Shown piece after piece: positions 8,035 to 16,681 of a DNA stretch of 61,654 nucleotides. The notes beneath the pieces were generated by a model. The model saw nothing but the letters and a program-made list of their open reading frames with translations. It did not search any database and was not told the DNA's origin. How positions within the stretch are numbered: the stretch's first letter is position 1; the number at the start of each line of letters is the position of its first letter. Origin of the DNA: Phycisphaerales bacterium. Its GTDB lineage: Bacteria > Planctomycetota > Phycisphaerae > Phycisphaerales > UBA1924. The position numbers and the translations under genes were made by a program. Location: positions 1 through 61,654 of the forward strand of contig JALHNL010000009.1 of assembly GCA_022843545.1 (NCBI GenBank), read 5' to 3'.

Positions 8035-9432
8035 ATGTTCGGCCGTTGGGGCAATCGCCCGCCCAAGCCCGAAGCGACCGCCCCCGAAGACCCCGCGCTG
8101 ATCGACCATCTCCGCGCGGTGCAGGCCGCCGTGCTGCGCGCCGCCGATCCGCGACGGGCCACGATGAGCGCCCTTCGCACTCACGCCGTGAACCTTGATG
8201 CGCCCGTCGTGGCGATCGGCAAGGCGGCGAGGGCGATGCTGGCCGCCTGCGACGAGGCCCGAGGCCGCCCGTGCCGGGCGCTCGCCATCGCCCCGCCCGG
8301 GCCCGAGCCCGACGACGACCCGCGCGTGATGATCGCCGACCACCCCCTGCCCACCGCCCGCAGCGTGGAGGCGGCGCGGAGCCTCGCCGCCTTCGTGCAT
8401 GATGCCGCGCAGAGCCCTGAAGCGCGGCTCACGCTCCTGCTCTCCGGCGGAGCCTCCGCTCTCGTCACCGCGCCCATGGCCCCCGTCACGCTCGATGACC
8501 TTCGCCTCATCACCCGCGTGCTCATGGCCGGCGGGGCCTCCATCAGCGAGCTCAACATCGTGCGCCGCCACCTCGACGCGCTCAAGGGCGGCCGGCTGGC
8601 TTCGCCCTACCCCGATCTCGCCGTCACCGGCCTGGTGCTCAGCGATGTGATCACCGGCGACCTGCACGACGTGGCCAGCGGCCCCTGCTCGCCCGACCCG
8701 ACCACGCAGGCCCAGGCCTTGGACCTACTGGAGCGCTTCGACGTCGAAGACCACGACGAGGGCGCGCTCGCCCGCGCCCATCGCGTCCTCCGCGACCCAG
8801 CCCACGAGAGCCTCAAGCCCGGCGATCCGCGCCTGGCCCGCGCCACCATGCACATCATCGGCGACCACCGCCTCGCGCGCAAGGCGGCCATCCGCGAACT
8901 GCGCCGCCTCGGCTACTCGCTCGTGCTCGAAGTGCCCCAGCCCCTCACCGGCGAGGCCCGCGACGCCGCCCGCAAACTCGTCCTCGCCATCACCGAGGAT
9001 GCCGCCACGAACCCCGCCCCCTTCGCCATCGTCGCCACCGGCGAGACCACCGTGACCCTCGGCGACCACAGCGGCTTCGGCGGGCGCAATCAGGAACTCG
9101 CGCTCGCCGCGGCTCTCGGCCTTCACCATGCTCACCTGCCTCGCCCTGTCGCGGTCATGGCGCTGGGCACCGACGGCGTTGACGGTCTGCAGCCGCCGGA
9201 CGACGCGCCGGCCGCGGGGGCTATCGTCACGGGGCGCACCGTGGCGCGGGCCAAGGCCGTGGGTCTCTTGCCGAGCCGTGCGCTCATCGATCACGATGCG
9301 TACACGTTTTTCGCCGCGCTCGACCGTGCGGGCGGCGCATCCCCGTCCTCCGCTGCGCAGATCCGCACGGGGCCCACGGGCACCAACGTCAACGACATTC
9401 TGGTCGCGGTGATCGGCTCCGGCACGGGCTGA
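8035..9432 (+). CDS. Glycerate 2-kinase, MOFRL family
   Basis: This 465-residue ATP-dependent kinase phosphorylates glycerate to 2-phosphoglycerate, feeding glycerate from the glyoxylate or serine routes into lower glycolysis. The N-terminal domain has LLSGGASALVTAPM and the substrate-region motif ISELNIVRRHLDALKGGRL. The C-terminal MOFRL domain has GFGGRNQELALAAALG and ALGTDGVDG. The length is typical. There is no pathway neighbour apart from the divergent oxidoreductase. The N-terminal 20 residues (GRWGNRPPKPEATAPED) are non-conserved, but the ATG at 8035 is the only convincing start. Confidence 0.9.
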   Translation: MFGRWGNRPPKPEATAPEDPALIDHLRAVQAAVLRAADPRRATMSALRTHAVNLDAPVVAIGKAARAMLAACDEARGRPCRALAIAPPGPEPDDDPRVMIADHPLPTARSVEAARSLAAFVHDAAQSPEARLTLLLSGGASALVTAPMAPVTLDDLRLITRVLMAGGASISELNIVRRHLDALKGGRLASPYPDLAVTGLVLSDVITGDLHDVASGPCSPDPTTQAQALDLLERFDVEDHDEGALARAHRVLRDPAHESLKPGDPRLARATMHIIGDHRLARKAAIRELRRLGYSLVLEVPQPLTGEARDAARKLVLAITEDAATNPAPFAIVATGETTVTLGDHSGFGGRNQELALAAALGLHHAHLPRPVAVMALGTDGVDGLQPPDDAPAAGAIVTGRTVARAKAVGLLPSRALIDHDAYTFFAALDRAGGASPSSAAQIRTGPTGTNVNDILVAVIGSGTG

Positions 9433-9455
9433 CCGCCGCACCCGCCATCCAGCAC

Positions 9456-10376
9456 TCAGCCGCGCACCGACTCGCTCGCCTTCACCTTCAACGCCGCAGG
9501 ATACGTCCACCGCGCCAGCAGGGCCTTGAGCGCCGGGTCGTCCATCCCGCCGGGGCACTTGAGCTTCACCCGCTTGCCGTCGCGTCGGATCAGCATCGCC
9601 ACCGCGACGGGCCCGGGGTGGTCGATCACCAGCACCGAATCCTCACGCGTGAACTCCCCCTCGCCGCGCACCCCGCCGATCACGACCCTCCCGGGAGAGG
9701 CGACCATCGCGCCGATCCAGCCGCCCATAAGCCAGCGGTAGAGCAGTATTCCGAGCATCACGACCCCCGCCAGCAGCGCCAGGCTCATGATCCAACCCGA
9801 CGGCCCGTAGAAGAGGAGTCCGATGCAGCCCACCAAGCTCATCGTCACCGCGATCCGTGCGTTCCCCCTTTCCTGCGCGCTCGCCAGCGCCGGCGAACAC
9901 AATTCCACCTCCTCCGCCACATCCGCGGGAATCTGCATCGCGGGCAAGTGACTCACCAGGCACACCGTCCGCGGCGCGCCGGGCTGCGGCGTCGCGTCTA
10001 GGTAGTGCGCCGAGTCAAACAGCTCAAAACGCGAGCCGCCCAGCGCCGCGCGAAGCACGGCCATTTCTTCAGGAGCGGCGCCCGCGTGCGAGACCTGCCG
10101 CAAGCGCTGCCGAACGCCCGCGCGAATGCCCAGCATGGTCAATCGCCACAGGACGAGCGCCACAACCAAGCCCCCACCCACCACCCACGGCACACTGGCC
10201 TCGCCCAGCCACTTGATGAGCACCGCCGCCAGACACACCACAATGAAGAACATGATCCCGAAGACATCCGACGAAGCCAAGACGCTCCGCGGCCCCACGA
10301 ACACCACATCCCCCGCCCACGGCGGCGGCTTGGGCGCGGCCATGCCCGGGATGCGATCGTCGAAGTCGATGGTCAT
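9456..10376 (-). CDS. Four-helix membrane protein of unknown function
   Basis: I do not recognise this 306-residue protein. Membrane helices are visible at about residues 38-56, 63-84, 173-191 and 194-214, forming two hairpins. Between them lies a soluble segment of about 85 residues, and the C-terminal 90 residues are soluble and beta-rich (VLVIDHPGPVAVAMLIRRDG). It is the last gene of a minus-strand series that begins with the ketoacyl synthase at 13241; it starts 17 bases after the preceding stop. The context suggests an envelope role, but nothing in the sequence fixes it. Confidence 0.7.
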   Translation of the reverse strand: MTIDFDDRIPGMAAPKPPPWAGDVVFVGPRSVLASSDVFGIMFFIVVCLAAVLIKWLGEASVPWVVGGGLVVALVLWRLTMLGIRAGVRQRLRQVSHAGAAPEEMAVLRAALGGSRFELFDSAHYLDATPQPGAPRTVCLVSHLPAMQIPADVAEEVELCSPALASAQERGNARIAVTMSLVGCIGLLFYGPSGWIMSLALLAGVVMLGILLYRWLMGGWIGAMVASPGRVVIGGVRGEGEFTREDSVLVIDHPGPVAVAMLIRRDGKRVKLKCPGGMDDPALKALLARWTYPAALKVKASESVRG

Positions 10377-10393
10377 GGCCGTTCAGTGCCCGC

Positions 10394-11113
10394 TCACGAC
10401 GACCCTTCTCGCATCCGCGTGACGCCCGCCGGGAAGGGGTACGTTGGGAACACGCCCACGTGGCCGTACTTCCACATCGTCGGCGCGGTGTAGACATCGC
10501 CACGGAAGCCCGAGTTGAACATCGTCCGCAGCACCGCCTCAAAGCTCGGTTCGCGTCCGCTCTGGTCAGTCAGCCGGTTGGCGTGCGCGTTCAAGAACGA
10601 CACGCTCGCCATGGGCACGCGCTCGCGCCGGTCGCGCGTCATCTTGGAGATCGTGCTGAAGCCCCGCGCCAGGTCGTCAAGCGTGAAGTGGTCGCGACCC
10701 TTAGGCCGCAACAGCCCCAGGATCAGCACCTCGTCAAGGTCAAACTTCAGCACATACGGCTCGCGGTCCATCGCCGCGTGGATCGCCACCGACTCCTGGA
10801 ACATCTTGGCGTAACTCGTCACCGCCTGCGTGCTCCACTGGCTGGAGCGCACCAGCCGCACCAGTTGAGAGATGATCCCGCGGCTGTTGTCCGCGTCGTT
10901 CACCCCGCACACCAGCACGCGGTAGCGCCCGTCCACCACGTCGCGCAGCAGGTCCTGGCCCCACATGATCCGGATCCGCTCGCCCACGCCCACCTCGCCC
11001 GCCTTGGGCGGCGCATCACCGGGCAAAAGGCTCACGCGCTCGGGCGCCAGGTCAGCGGAAATGAGGCTCTCGGCCTCGCCGTCATACAGCCGGATGCGGT
11101 TGGAGGAGCTCAT
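10394..11113 (-). CDS. Conserved-looking hypothetical protein in the ketoacyl synthase/deacetylase operon
   Basis: This 239-residue soluble protein has no recognised domain. It has no signal peptide or membrane helix. Visible features are the RIRIMWGQDLL and YRVLVCGVNDADNSRG segments and a charged middle part (RPKGRDHFTLDDLARGF). The ATG at 11113 lies four bases from the deacetylase stop, which indicates translational coupling. Longer in-frame extensions overlap the deacetylase gene and are low-complexity, so they were rejected. Function is unknown. Confidence 0.65.
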   Translation of the reverse strand: MSSSNRIRLYDGEAESLISADLAPERVSLLPGDAPPKAGEVGVGERIRIMWGQDLLRDVVDGRYRVLVCGVNDADNSRGIISQLVRLVRSSQWSTQAVTSYAKMFQESVAIHAAMDREPYVLKFDLDEVLILGLLRPKGRDHFTLDDLARGFSTISKMTRDRRERVPMASVSFLNAHANRLTDQSGREPSFEAVLRTMFNSGFRGDVYTAPTMWKYGHVGVFPTYPFPAGVTRMREGSS

Positions 11114-11117
11114 GGGC

Positions 11118-11915
11118 TCAGTGTACCCCGCGGGCGAACTCCGCGTACGTCCCCCACTCCCCCAGCCGTCCCAGCCACCGCAGGTACTCCCGCAGCCGCT
11201 GCGTGTATCGCTCCCCGTCCAGCCCCGCCACATGCCCCGGCAACCCAAACTCGCGCAGGTCGCACAGTTCCCACGGGTGGTAGTAGAGCGCGGCGTAGCG
11301 ATCCACGCCCAGCACGGCCCGCGTCGCGGCCTTGGTGATCCCCAGCGGCGCGTTCTTGAATGACAGCCAGAACAAGGGCCACCGCACTAGCGGCGTGACG
11401 CTCGCGGGGATCTGCACCAGCCCCGCCGAATCGCCCGTCTTCAGGCGATGGGCCCGGCGCGGGCGGAAGAAGTGGTTGTATCGCCCGGGCACCCAGGTGG
11501 GGTTGTCCGAGGAGTTGTACGTGTAACCCGCCGACTTCACCTCGCCGGGGTCGGTGGGCGCGAGCCTGGCGCGTCTGAAGCCCTCGACGGGCATCCCGGT
11601 GATCGCCTCGATCACCCGCTTGGACTCCGCGAGGTGCGCCGTCTCCCAGCCGGTGTGGACCAGCCCGTGACTGGCGATCTCGTGCCCCGCCCGCGCCGCG
11701 CGACGGATGAGTTCGGGGAACGCGGAGGCGAAGCACGCGGTGACAAAGAGCGTGGCCCGCGCCTTGGCGTGCTCCAGCAGCGTGAGCATGCGCTCCGTGC
11801 CCTCGCGCCCCACCTCCAGTTGCCGCGCCGGTTCGATCGACCGTCCGAACTCCAGCGGCAGGTCGAACTCCTCGACATCAAACGAGAGCAGGATGACGGG
11901 GCGAGATCGCGCCAC
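11118..11915 (-). CDS. Polysaccharide deacetylase (NodB domain)
   Basis: This 265-residue carbohydrate esterase 4-like protein should remove N- or O-acetyl groups from a glycan. The first motif, LLSFDVEEFDLP, carries the catalytic and metal-binding Asp pair. The zinc His motif is GHEIASHGLVHTGW, followed by EAITGMPVEGFRRARL in place of the usual RxPYG region. The length and the region around YYHPWELCD resemble the DUF3473-containing group found in exopolysaccharide loci. No signal peptide is evident. It starts three bases after the ketoacyl synthase stop, so the two are tightly coupled. Confidence 0.88.
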   Translation of the reverse strand: MARSRPVILLSFDVEEFDLPLEFGRSIEPARQLEVGREGTERMLTLLEHAKARATLFVTACFASAFPELIRRAARAGHEIASHGLVHTGWETAHLAESKRVIEAITGMPVEGFRRARLAPTDPGEVKSAGYTYNSSDNPTWVPGRYNHFFRPRRAHRLKTGDSAGLVQIPASVTPLVRWPLFWLSFKNAPLGITKAATRAVLGVDRYAALYYHPWELCDLREFGLPGHVAGLDGERYTQRLREYLRWLGRLGEWGTYAEFARGVH

Positions 11916-11918
11916 GGT

Positions 11919-13241
11919 TCACCGGAAGGAGCGCACGACCACGCAGTCGTTCTGACCGCCGAAGCCGTAGGCGTTGCACAGCACCGCGTCGACGCCCCCC
12001 TGGGCCCGCACATCGCGCGCGGTGTTGGGGACGTAGTCCAGGTCCAGCCCCGCGTCGGGCGTGCGGTAGTTGATGGTGGGCGGGATCATCCCGGTCTGGA
12101 TCGACTTCACGCTCGCGATGACGTTGCTGGCGCCCGCCGCAGCGATGAGGTGCCCCAGCATGCTCTTGATCGAACTGATGGGGATCCGCGGCGCCAGCGG
12201 GCCGAAGACCGACTTGATCGCCGCGGTCTCGATCTTGTCGTTTTCCTTGGTGCCCGTGCCGTGGGCGCTGATCCAGTGGATGGGCGGCCGGCCCTGCGCG
12301 GTCTCCTCGCGCGGGTTGATGCCCGCCTGGCGCAGCGCGCCCATCATCGCCGCCTTGGGGCCCTCGCCCTCGGGGTGCATGTCCGTGATGCGGAACGCGT
12401 CGGCGCTCGACCCGTAGCCCGTGATCTCCGCGATGATCGTCGCGTTGCGGGCCCGCGCGTGCTCCAGCGTCTCCAGCACCAGCATCCCCGCACCCTCGCC
12501 CATCACAAACCCGTCGCGCGTCTGGTCAAAGGGCCGCGGAACCGTCGAGAACTCCTCGCTCCGCGAAGACAGCGCCGTCAGCCGGATGAACCCCGTCACC
12601 CCCAGCGGGTGAATCATCGTGTGCGCCCCGCCGCTGATCATCACGTCCGCGTCGCCGCGGCGCAGAATCTCCGTCGCCTCGCCGATGGCCTGGATCGAGG
12701 CGGCGCACGCCGTCAGGCAGTTGCTCGCCGGTCCCTGCGCCCCCAGCGCCCACGCCACATGGCTGAGCGTCATGTGGGCTTCCTGCTCGATCTCCTCAAC
12801 GGGCGTCAGCGTCGAGAAGGCGGTCTGCGCCCACTTGGTCGTGTCCAGCGTCCGCGTCTCGCCGTTCCAAGCCGCCAGCTGCATGCCCGAGTAGTCCGGG
12901 AAGTCGAGCAAGCCCTCGCCCGCGCCCAGATACGCCCCGAACCGCCGGCGGTTCACCCGCTTCACATCCAGCCCCGACTGCCTCACCGCCTGCGAGGCCG
13001 CCGCCAGGGCGAACTGCGTGTTCCGCAGCGCGCTCGCGTGCCGGCTGGCCTCGGGCATGTGGTCCGCGAGGTTGAAGTTCTTCACCTCGGCCGCGAAGTT
13101 CGTCTTGAACGTCTCGGCCTGGAACCGTGTGATCCGCCCCACCCCGCTCTTGCCCGCCAGCAGCGACGCCCAGACGTCTTCCACCGTGTTGCCCAGCGGC
13201 GTCACCCACCCCATGCCCGTGATCACGACGCGTGTTGACAT
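11919..13241 (-). CDS. Beta-ketoacyl-ACP synthase (FabF-like, KAS II type)
   Basis: This 440-residue condensing enzyme elongates acyl-ACP with malonyl-ACP. The full Cys-His-His triad is present: C179 in NCLTACAASIQAIG, H327 in SAHGTGTKENDK, and H364 in SMLGHLIAAAGA. GYGFGGQN-type closure appears as NAYGFGGQNDCVV near the end. It starts at the ATG at 13241, though no clear Shine-Dalgarno is visible. No acyl carrier protein or reductase is adjacent; instead the downstream genes are a NodB deacetylase and two unknowns, so it may serve a specialised lipid or secondary product rather than bulk fatty acid synthesis. Confidence 0.92.
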   Translation of the reverse strand: MSTRVVITGMGWVTPLGNTVEDVWASLLAGKSGVGRITRFQAETFKTNFAAEVKNFNLADHMPEASRHASALRNTQFALAAASQAVRQSGLDVKRVNRRRFGAYLGAGEGLLDFPDYSGMQLAAWNGETRTLDTTKWAQTAFSTLTPVEEIEQEAHMTLSHVAWALGAQGPASNCLTACAASIQAIGEATEILRRGDADVMISGGAHTMIHPLGVTGFIRLTALSSRSEEFSTVPRPFDQTRDGFVMGEGAGMLVLETLEHARARNATIIAEITGYGSSADAFRITDMHPEGEGPKAAMMGALRQAGINPREETAQGRPPIHWISAHGTGTKENDKIETAAIKSVFGPLAPRIPISSIKSMLGHLIAAAGASNVIASVKSIQTGMIPPTINYRTPDAGLDLDYVPNTARDVRAQGGVDAVLCNAYGFGGQNDCVVVRSFR

Positions 13242-13427
13242 GCCCGGAGGGTAGCCGCCGCGAACGGCCCCAAACCCCCAGACTCTCATCGATTTCCCCC
13301 ATGGGGCCGCCCTCCGCCGGGTCTCTCTTGACCGCCCTGCAAGATCCGCCCCCTTCGCCCGCACACTCCCCTGTGCGGGCTCAACCCCGCGCCTGTCCAC
13401 CCAACCCGTGCACCAGGAGTGAGAGAG

Positions 13428-14045
13428 ATGAAAACTACGCTGTCGTCCTACTCGGCCCTCGTCGTTCTGCTCGCCGCCGCCCACGCGCCCGCCGCCATCA
13501 CCGGCACCTTCGGGCAGGTCACGCAGATCGGCGCGCCGCCCTCCGCCGTGCTCGGCGCCCTCACCGGCTTCAACGCCTACGCGTGGGATGAGCAGCAGAA
13601 CGTCGCCATGCCCGCCACGTTCTTCGACGAAACCACCAACCCCGGCGGCAGCGCCACGCCGCTCCCCGGCATCGTCCCCGCCGGCGCGTACGACAGCCAC
13701 TTCCTGCACTTTGAGAACGTCCCCGGCGTCATCGCCGCCAGCGGACAGGTGACGTTCAGCCAGCCCATCGTCGCCGCGGCGTTCGTGAACACCACCCTCG
13801 ACGCCACTGACGCGAGCCTCGGCGCCTTCGGCACCGTTTACCCCACCACCTACCCGCTCCGCGGCCTCAACTCGCCGTCGTCATTCTCCTTCATCGGCAA
13901 CACGCTGACCTTCCAGTTCGTGCAGTTCTTCCCGACGAACTTCGTCGTCCAGGTCCGCGTCATCACCCATGCCGTCCCCGCGCCCGGCGCCGCCGCGCTG
14001 CTCGGGCTCGGTGGCGCGGCCTGCCTGCGCCGCCGTCGCCGCTAA
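13428..14045 (+). CDS. Secreted PEP-CTERM-type protein
   Basis: This 205-residue protein has a signal peptide (about residues 1-23) and a C-terminal sorting tail: VPAPGAAALLGLGG, a short hydrophobic run, then a cluster of arginines ending the protein. PEP-CTERM tails are cut by exosortase and tether proteins to the envelope or release them. The body is beta-rich with no recognised catalytic motif. An AGGAG ribosome-binding site lies eight bases before the ATG at 13428, which rules out the GTG nine bases upstream. Confidence 0.75.
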   Translation: MKTTLSSYSALVVLLAAAHAPAAITGTFGQVTQIGAPPSAVLGALTGFNAYAWDEQQNVAMPATFFDETTNPGGSATPLPGIVPAGAYDSHFLHFENVPGVIAASGQVTFSQPIVAAAFVNTTLDATDASLGAFGTVYPTTYPLRGLNSPSSFSFIGNTLTFQFVQFFPTNFVVQVRVITHAVPAPGAAALLGLGGAACLRRRRR

Positions 14046-14102
14046 GCCCTCCGCTGTACAAGCGGATCGCCCGCCTCCCTCACGCTGATACAAAAAACGG
14101 AG

Positions 14103-14134
14103 CCGCCGAGGTCGCGCACGGGCGAACTCGGCGG
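14103..14134. terminator. Bidirectional hairpin terminator candidate
   Basis: An 8-bp perfect stem (CCGCCGAG / CTCGGCGG) with a 16-base loop lies between two convergent genes. An A6 run precedes it at 14092-14097 and TCTCTGTTTGTT follows, so it could serve both strands. Confidence 0.5.
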
Positions 14135-14170
14135 TCTCTGTTTGTTCCCGGTGCGCACTTGGGCGGCGCT

Positions 14171-15856
14171 TCACCCGGCCTTGGGCACGCACGCGCACGA
14201 GGTCGCGGGCTTCACCGTTGACCGCGACCACACCCGCGCCAGCCTCGCCCGCACGTCCGCCAGCTCGCCGTTTGCCGAAGCCCCGCGCCGCTCCAGGCAC
14301 GCCGCCAGCCCCGTAAGCGACCACCCGTTCTCGGGCCATTTCCGCAGATCCTCGCGGTACACCGTCTCGGCTTCGTCAAACCTGCCCGCGCTCACCAAGA
14401 ACGCCCCCAGCGTGTGCCGCACCGGCTGGATCCAGTCCGGCGGCTCCATGTAGCGCAGGGTGTCCTCGGTCGCCGCGGCGCTGCGCAGCAGACCCACCGC
14501 CTCGTCGATCCGCCCCTCGCGAAACGCGATCTCCGCCTCGAGCACCCGGTCCGCGATGCTCATCACCACCTTCGCGGGATTGATTGTCATCATCGCGCCT
14601 TCGGCCAGCCCGGCAACGCCCGCGCGGAACAGCGCCTGCTCGCGCTTCGCCCCGGATACATCGCCCTTCGCCGCCAGCGCGATCGCCCGGTTGTAACGCC
14701 AGAAGCACCCCGTGATCGGCAGCCGCGGGTCGGGCGCCGGCTCGCTCAGAATGTCGTCCCACAGCCCGAACCGCTTCTGCACGTCGTACACGACCGCCAT
14801 GATCGGGTCCACCATCGCCGCGCTCGAGTCCAGGAACTCCGCGGGCACGCCCGCCACCATCTCCCGTGCGGCGCGCAGCGCCGTCTGCGGCCGCGCCTCC
14901 ATCATCGCCGCGAAAGCCAGGAAGTGGTGGTTGTGCGCCATATACACGCGGTAAAAACCGATCCGCGGGACCAGTTCGCGATAGCGCGCGTCCGCCCTGA
15001 TCGCGTTCTCATTCGACTCCGACGCGCCCGCCCAGTTCCCCACCCGGATATCGATGTGCGCCGGCATGTGCACCAGGTGGCCCGCCGCCGGCACCCGCGT
15101 CCGCAGCACGTCCGCGGCCGCCACCGCCTTCGCCGGCGAGGGCGAGGCCTCCATCGTGTGGATGTACAGATGGCACGCGCCCGGATGGCGCGGGTTCAGC
15201 CGCAGCGCGGTCTCCAGCGCCGCGACGAGCTCCATCGTCCCCGGATTGGCCTGACCGTCCGCCGTCCACAAGTCCCACGGTCGCAGGTCCATCATCGACT
15301 CCGCGAACAGCGTCGCGATGTCCGCGTCGTCCGGGTACGCCGCGAACACCCCGCGCATCGCGTCCGCGTACGCCCGGTCGAGCGCCGCCCGATCCGCCGG
15401 CGCGGGCCACGCGTAGCGCTCGCCCAGCGCCTCGATCAGCGCCCGCTCCTTCGCCGAGGCCCCGCTCGACAGCGCCCGCGCCCGCTGCAACGCCTCCCAC
15501 GCCAGCCGCGAGCGTTCCTCGGTCATCATCGGGTTGTTGATGTGCGGGCCGTGGCAGAGCGCCACGCCCCAGTGCGCCATCGCCAGGCCCGGATCAATCT
15601 CCCCAGCCCGCGTGAACGACCGGATCGCCTCGTCGTGGTTGAACGCGTACGCCCAAGTCAGCCCCTGATCAAACCACCGCTGCGCCTCGCGCGACCGCGT
15701 CGAAGTCGCCATCCGGTGATCGCCCATCCCGTCAAACAGCCGCGGCGCGGGCTCGTCCAACGCTGTCGAGGCGCTCGCGCCCAAGCCGTTCAACATCTGG
15801 CAGCCGCTCGAGTACAGAGTCGCCGCCATCGCCAGCACAAGGAGTGTTTTCTTCAT
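14171..15856 (-). CDS. TPR-repeat lipoprotein
   Basis: This 561-residue protein begins with a lipoprotein signal (MKKTLLVLAMAATLYSSGC, Cys19 as lipidation site). The rest is a helical repeat protein with tetratricopeptide-like units, for example WFDQGLTWAYAFNHDEAIRS followed by an Ala-rich pair of helices, and later units around HPGACHLYIHTMEASPSP and EAEIAFREGRIDEAVGLL. It resembles a family of large secreted TPR proteins of unknown role seen in Planctomycetes and Proteobacteria. It should sit on the periplasmic face of a membrane as a protein-interaction scaffold. Confidence 0.8.
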   Translation of the reverse strand: MKKTLLVLAMAATLYSSGCQMLNGLGASASTALDEPAPRLFDGMGDHRMATSTRSREAQRWFDQGLTWAYAFNHDEAIRSFTRAGEIDPGLAMAHWGVALCHGPHINNPMMTEERSRLAWEALQRARALSSGASAKERALIEALGERYAWPAPADRAALDRAYADAMRGVFAAYPDDADIATLFAESMMDLRPWDLWTADGQANPGTMELVAALETALRLNPRHPGACHLYIHTMEASPSPAKAVAAADVLRTRVPAAGHLVHMPAHIDIRVGNWAGASESNENAIRADARYRELVPRIGFYRVYMAHNHHFLAFAAMMEARPQTALRAAREMVAGVPAEFLDSSAAMVDPIMAVVYDVQKRFGLWDDILSEPAPDPRLPITGCFWRYNRAIALAAKGDVSGAKREQALFRAGVAGLAEGAMMTINPAKVVMSIADRVLEAEIAFREGRIDEAVGLLRSAAATEDTLRYMEPPDWIQPVRHTLGAFLVSAGRFDEAETVYREDLRKWPENGWSLTGLAACLERRGASANGELADVRARLARVWSRSTVKPATSCACVPKAG

Positions 15857-15913
15857 GCCGTTATGTTAACTGGCGCGCTCGACGATTCCGGTGCACTCCG
15901 CCTCAACCCCCGC

Positions 15914-16522
15914 TTATGGGGTCCCGCACTCCGGACACGCCATGGTTTTCCCCAGCCCGCGCCGGTCATATCCGCACTTCACGCACCGCCCGCCCGCTTC
16001 GCGCCGCCGCGCCCGCCGACGCCTCGCCCAGCCCAAGAGCATCGGCGCACCGACCACCGCCGCGATCAGCCACAGCGGAACCAGCACGATCCGCGACTCC
16101 ACGCCCTGACGCGACGCCGAGATGAAGCCCACATCGGCCACGTAGCGCTCGCCCGCCTCCCACCTCCACCACGGCCGGTTGGAACTCTGCCCCGTCGCCG
16201 CGATGGCCTCACGGCTCCAGCCCATCGACGGCGCCCACTGCGTGCTCAGTTCGTCCGCGCCCGGCGCCAGACTGTCGTAGCGGTCCACACCCATCAGCAC
16301 CGTGCCCCGCTGCGTCATCACCCAGCGCGTGACCAGCCGGTGGGTCCACCATCCCCCCACGGACTCGCCGCCGGGCGATCCCGGCGCGATCAACTCGCCC
16401 GTGGCGTGCGAGAATCGGTCCCAGACGAAATAGCTCCTGCCCCACAGCCCGATGAGCAGGAGCAATCCAACCCACGCCAGCAGCGTGCACGCGGACTGCA
16501 GATGACGGACCAGTCGGCTCAT
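15914..16522 (-). CDS. Membrane protein with C-terminal zinc ribbon
   Basis: This 202-residue protein has one clear helix near the N-terminus (LLAWVGLLLLIGLWG), an extracytoplasmic middle region, a second helix (VLVPLWLIAAVVGAPMLLG), and a cytoplasmic C-terminus. That end carries a four-cysteine ribbon, CVKCGYD and CPECG. The pairing CxxCGYDxxG...CPECG is common in Planctomycetes at the ends of small membrane proteins, and its function is not established. The ATG at 16522 (MSRLVRHLQ) was chosen because the 20 residues upstream in frame are not membrane-protein-like. Confidence 0.65.
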   Translation of the reverse strand: MSRLVRHLQSACTLLAWVGLLLLIGLWGRSYFVWDRFSHATGELIAPGSPGGESVGGWWTHRLVTRWVMTQRGTVLMGVDRYDSLAPGADELSTQWAPSMGWSREAIAATGQSSNRPWWRWEAGERYVADVGFISASRQGVESRIVLVPLWLIAAVVGAPMLLGWARRRRARRREAGGRCVKCGYDRRGLGKTMACPECGTP

Positions 16523-16570
16523 GGCGGGCGCACCCCGGGCCAGCATACCCCAAGACCCAGAATGCGAAAT

Positions 16571-16594
16571 GGCCCGCGGCAAGAGCCGCGGGCC
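16571..16594 (-). terminator. Hairpin terminator candidate after the glycine-zipper gene
   Basis: A perfect 10-bp stem (GGCCCGCGGC / GCCGCGGGCC) with an AAGA loop sits 88 bases past the stop of the 16682-17218 gene. The minus-strand side continues ATTTCGCATTC, a weak T-run. Confidence 0.45.
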
Positions 16595-16681
16595 AGATGA
16601 GTCACCACTCGTCTCGATCTAAGCCACCAGAGCGGCCTCTCTCCGCGTCCGGTGGCGAATGCGATTTGAGGCTTTCGCCTC

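Noticed and set aside
11448-13238. 596-residue plus-strand frame opposite the ketoacyl synthase
   Set aside because: The opposite strand carries a complete Cys-His-His condensing enzyme and a NodB protein; the plus-strand translation has no domain.
14414-16600. 728-residue plus-strand frame opposite the TPR lipoprotein
   Set aside because: Featureless Arg/Pro/His-rich translation, overlaps a well-supported lipoprotein gene and a membrane-protein gene.
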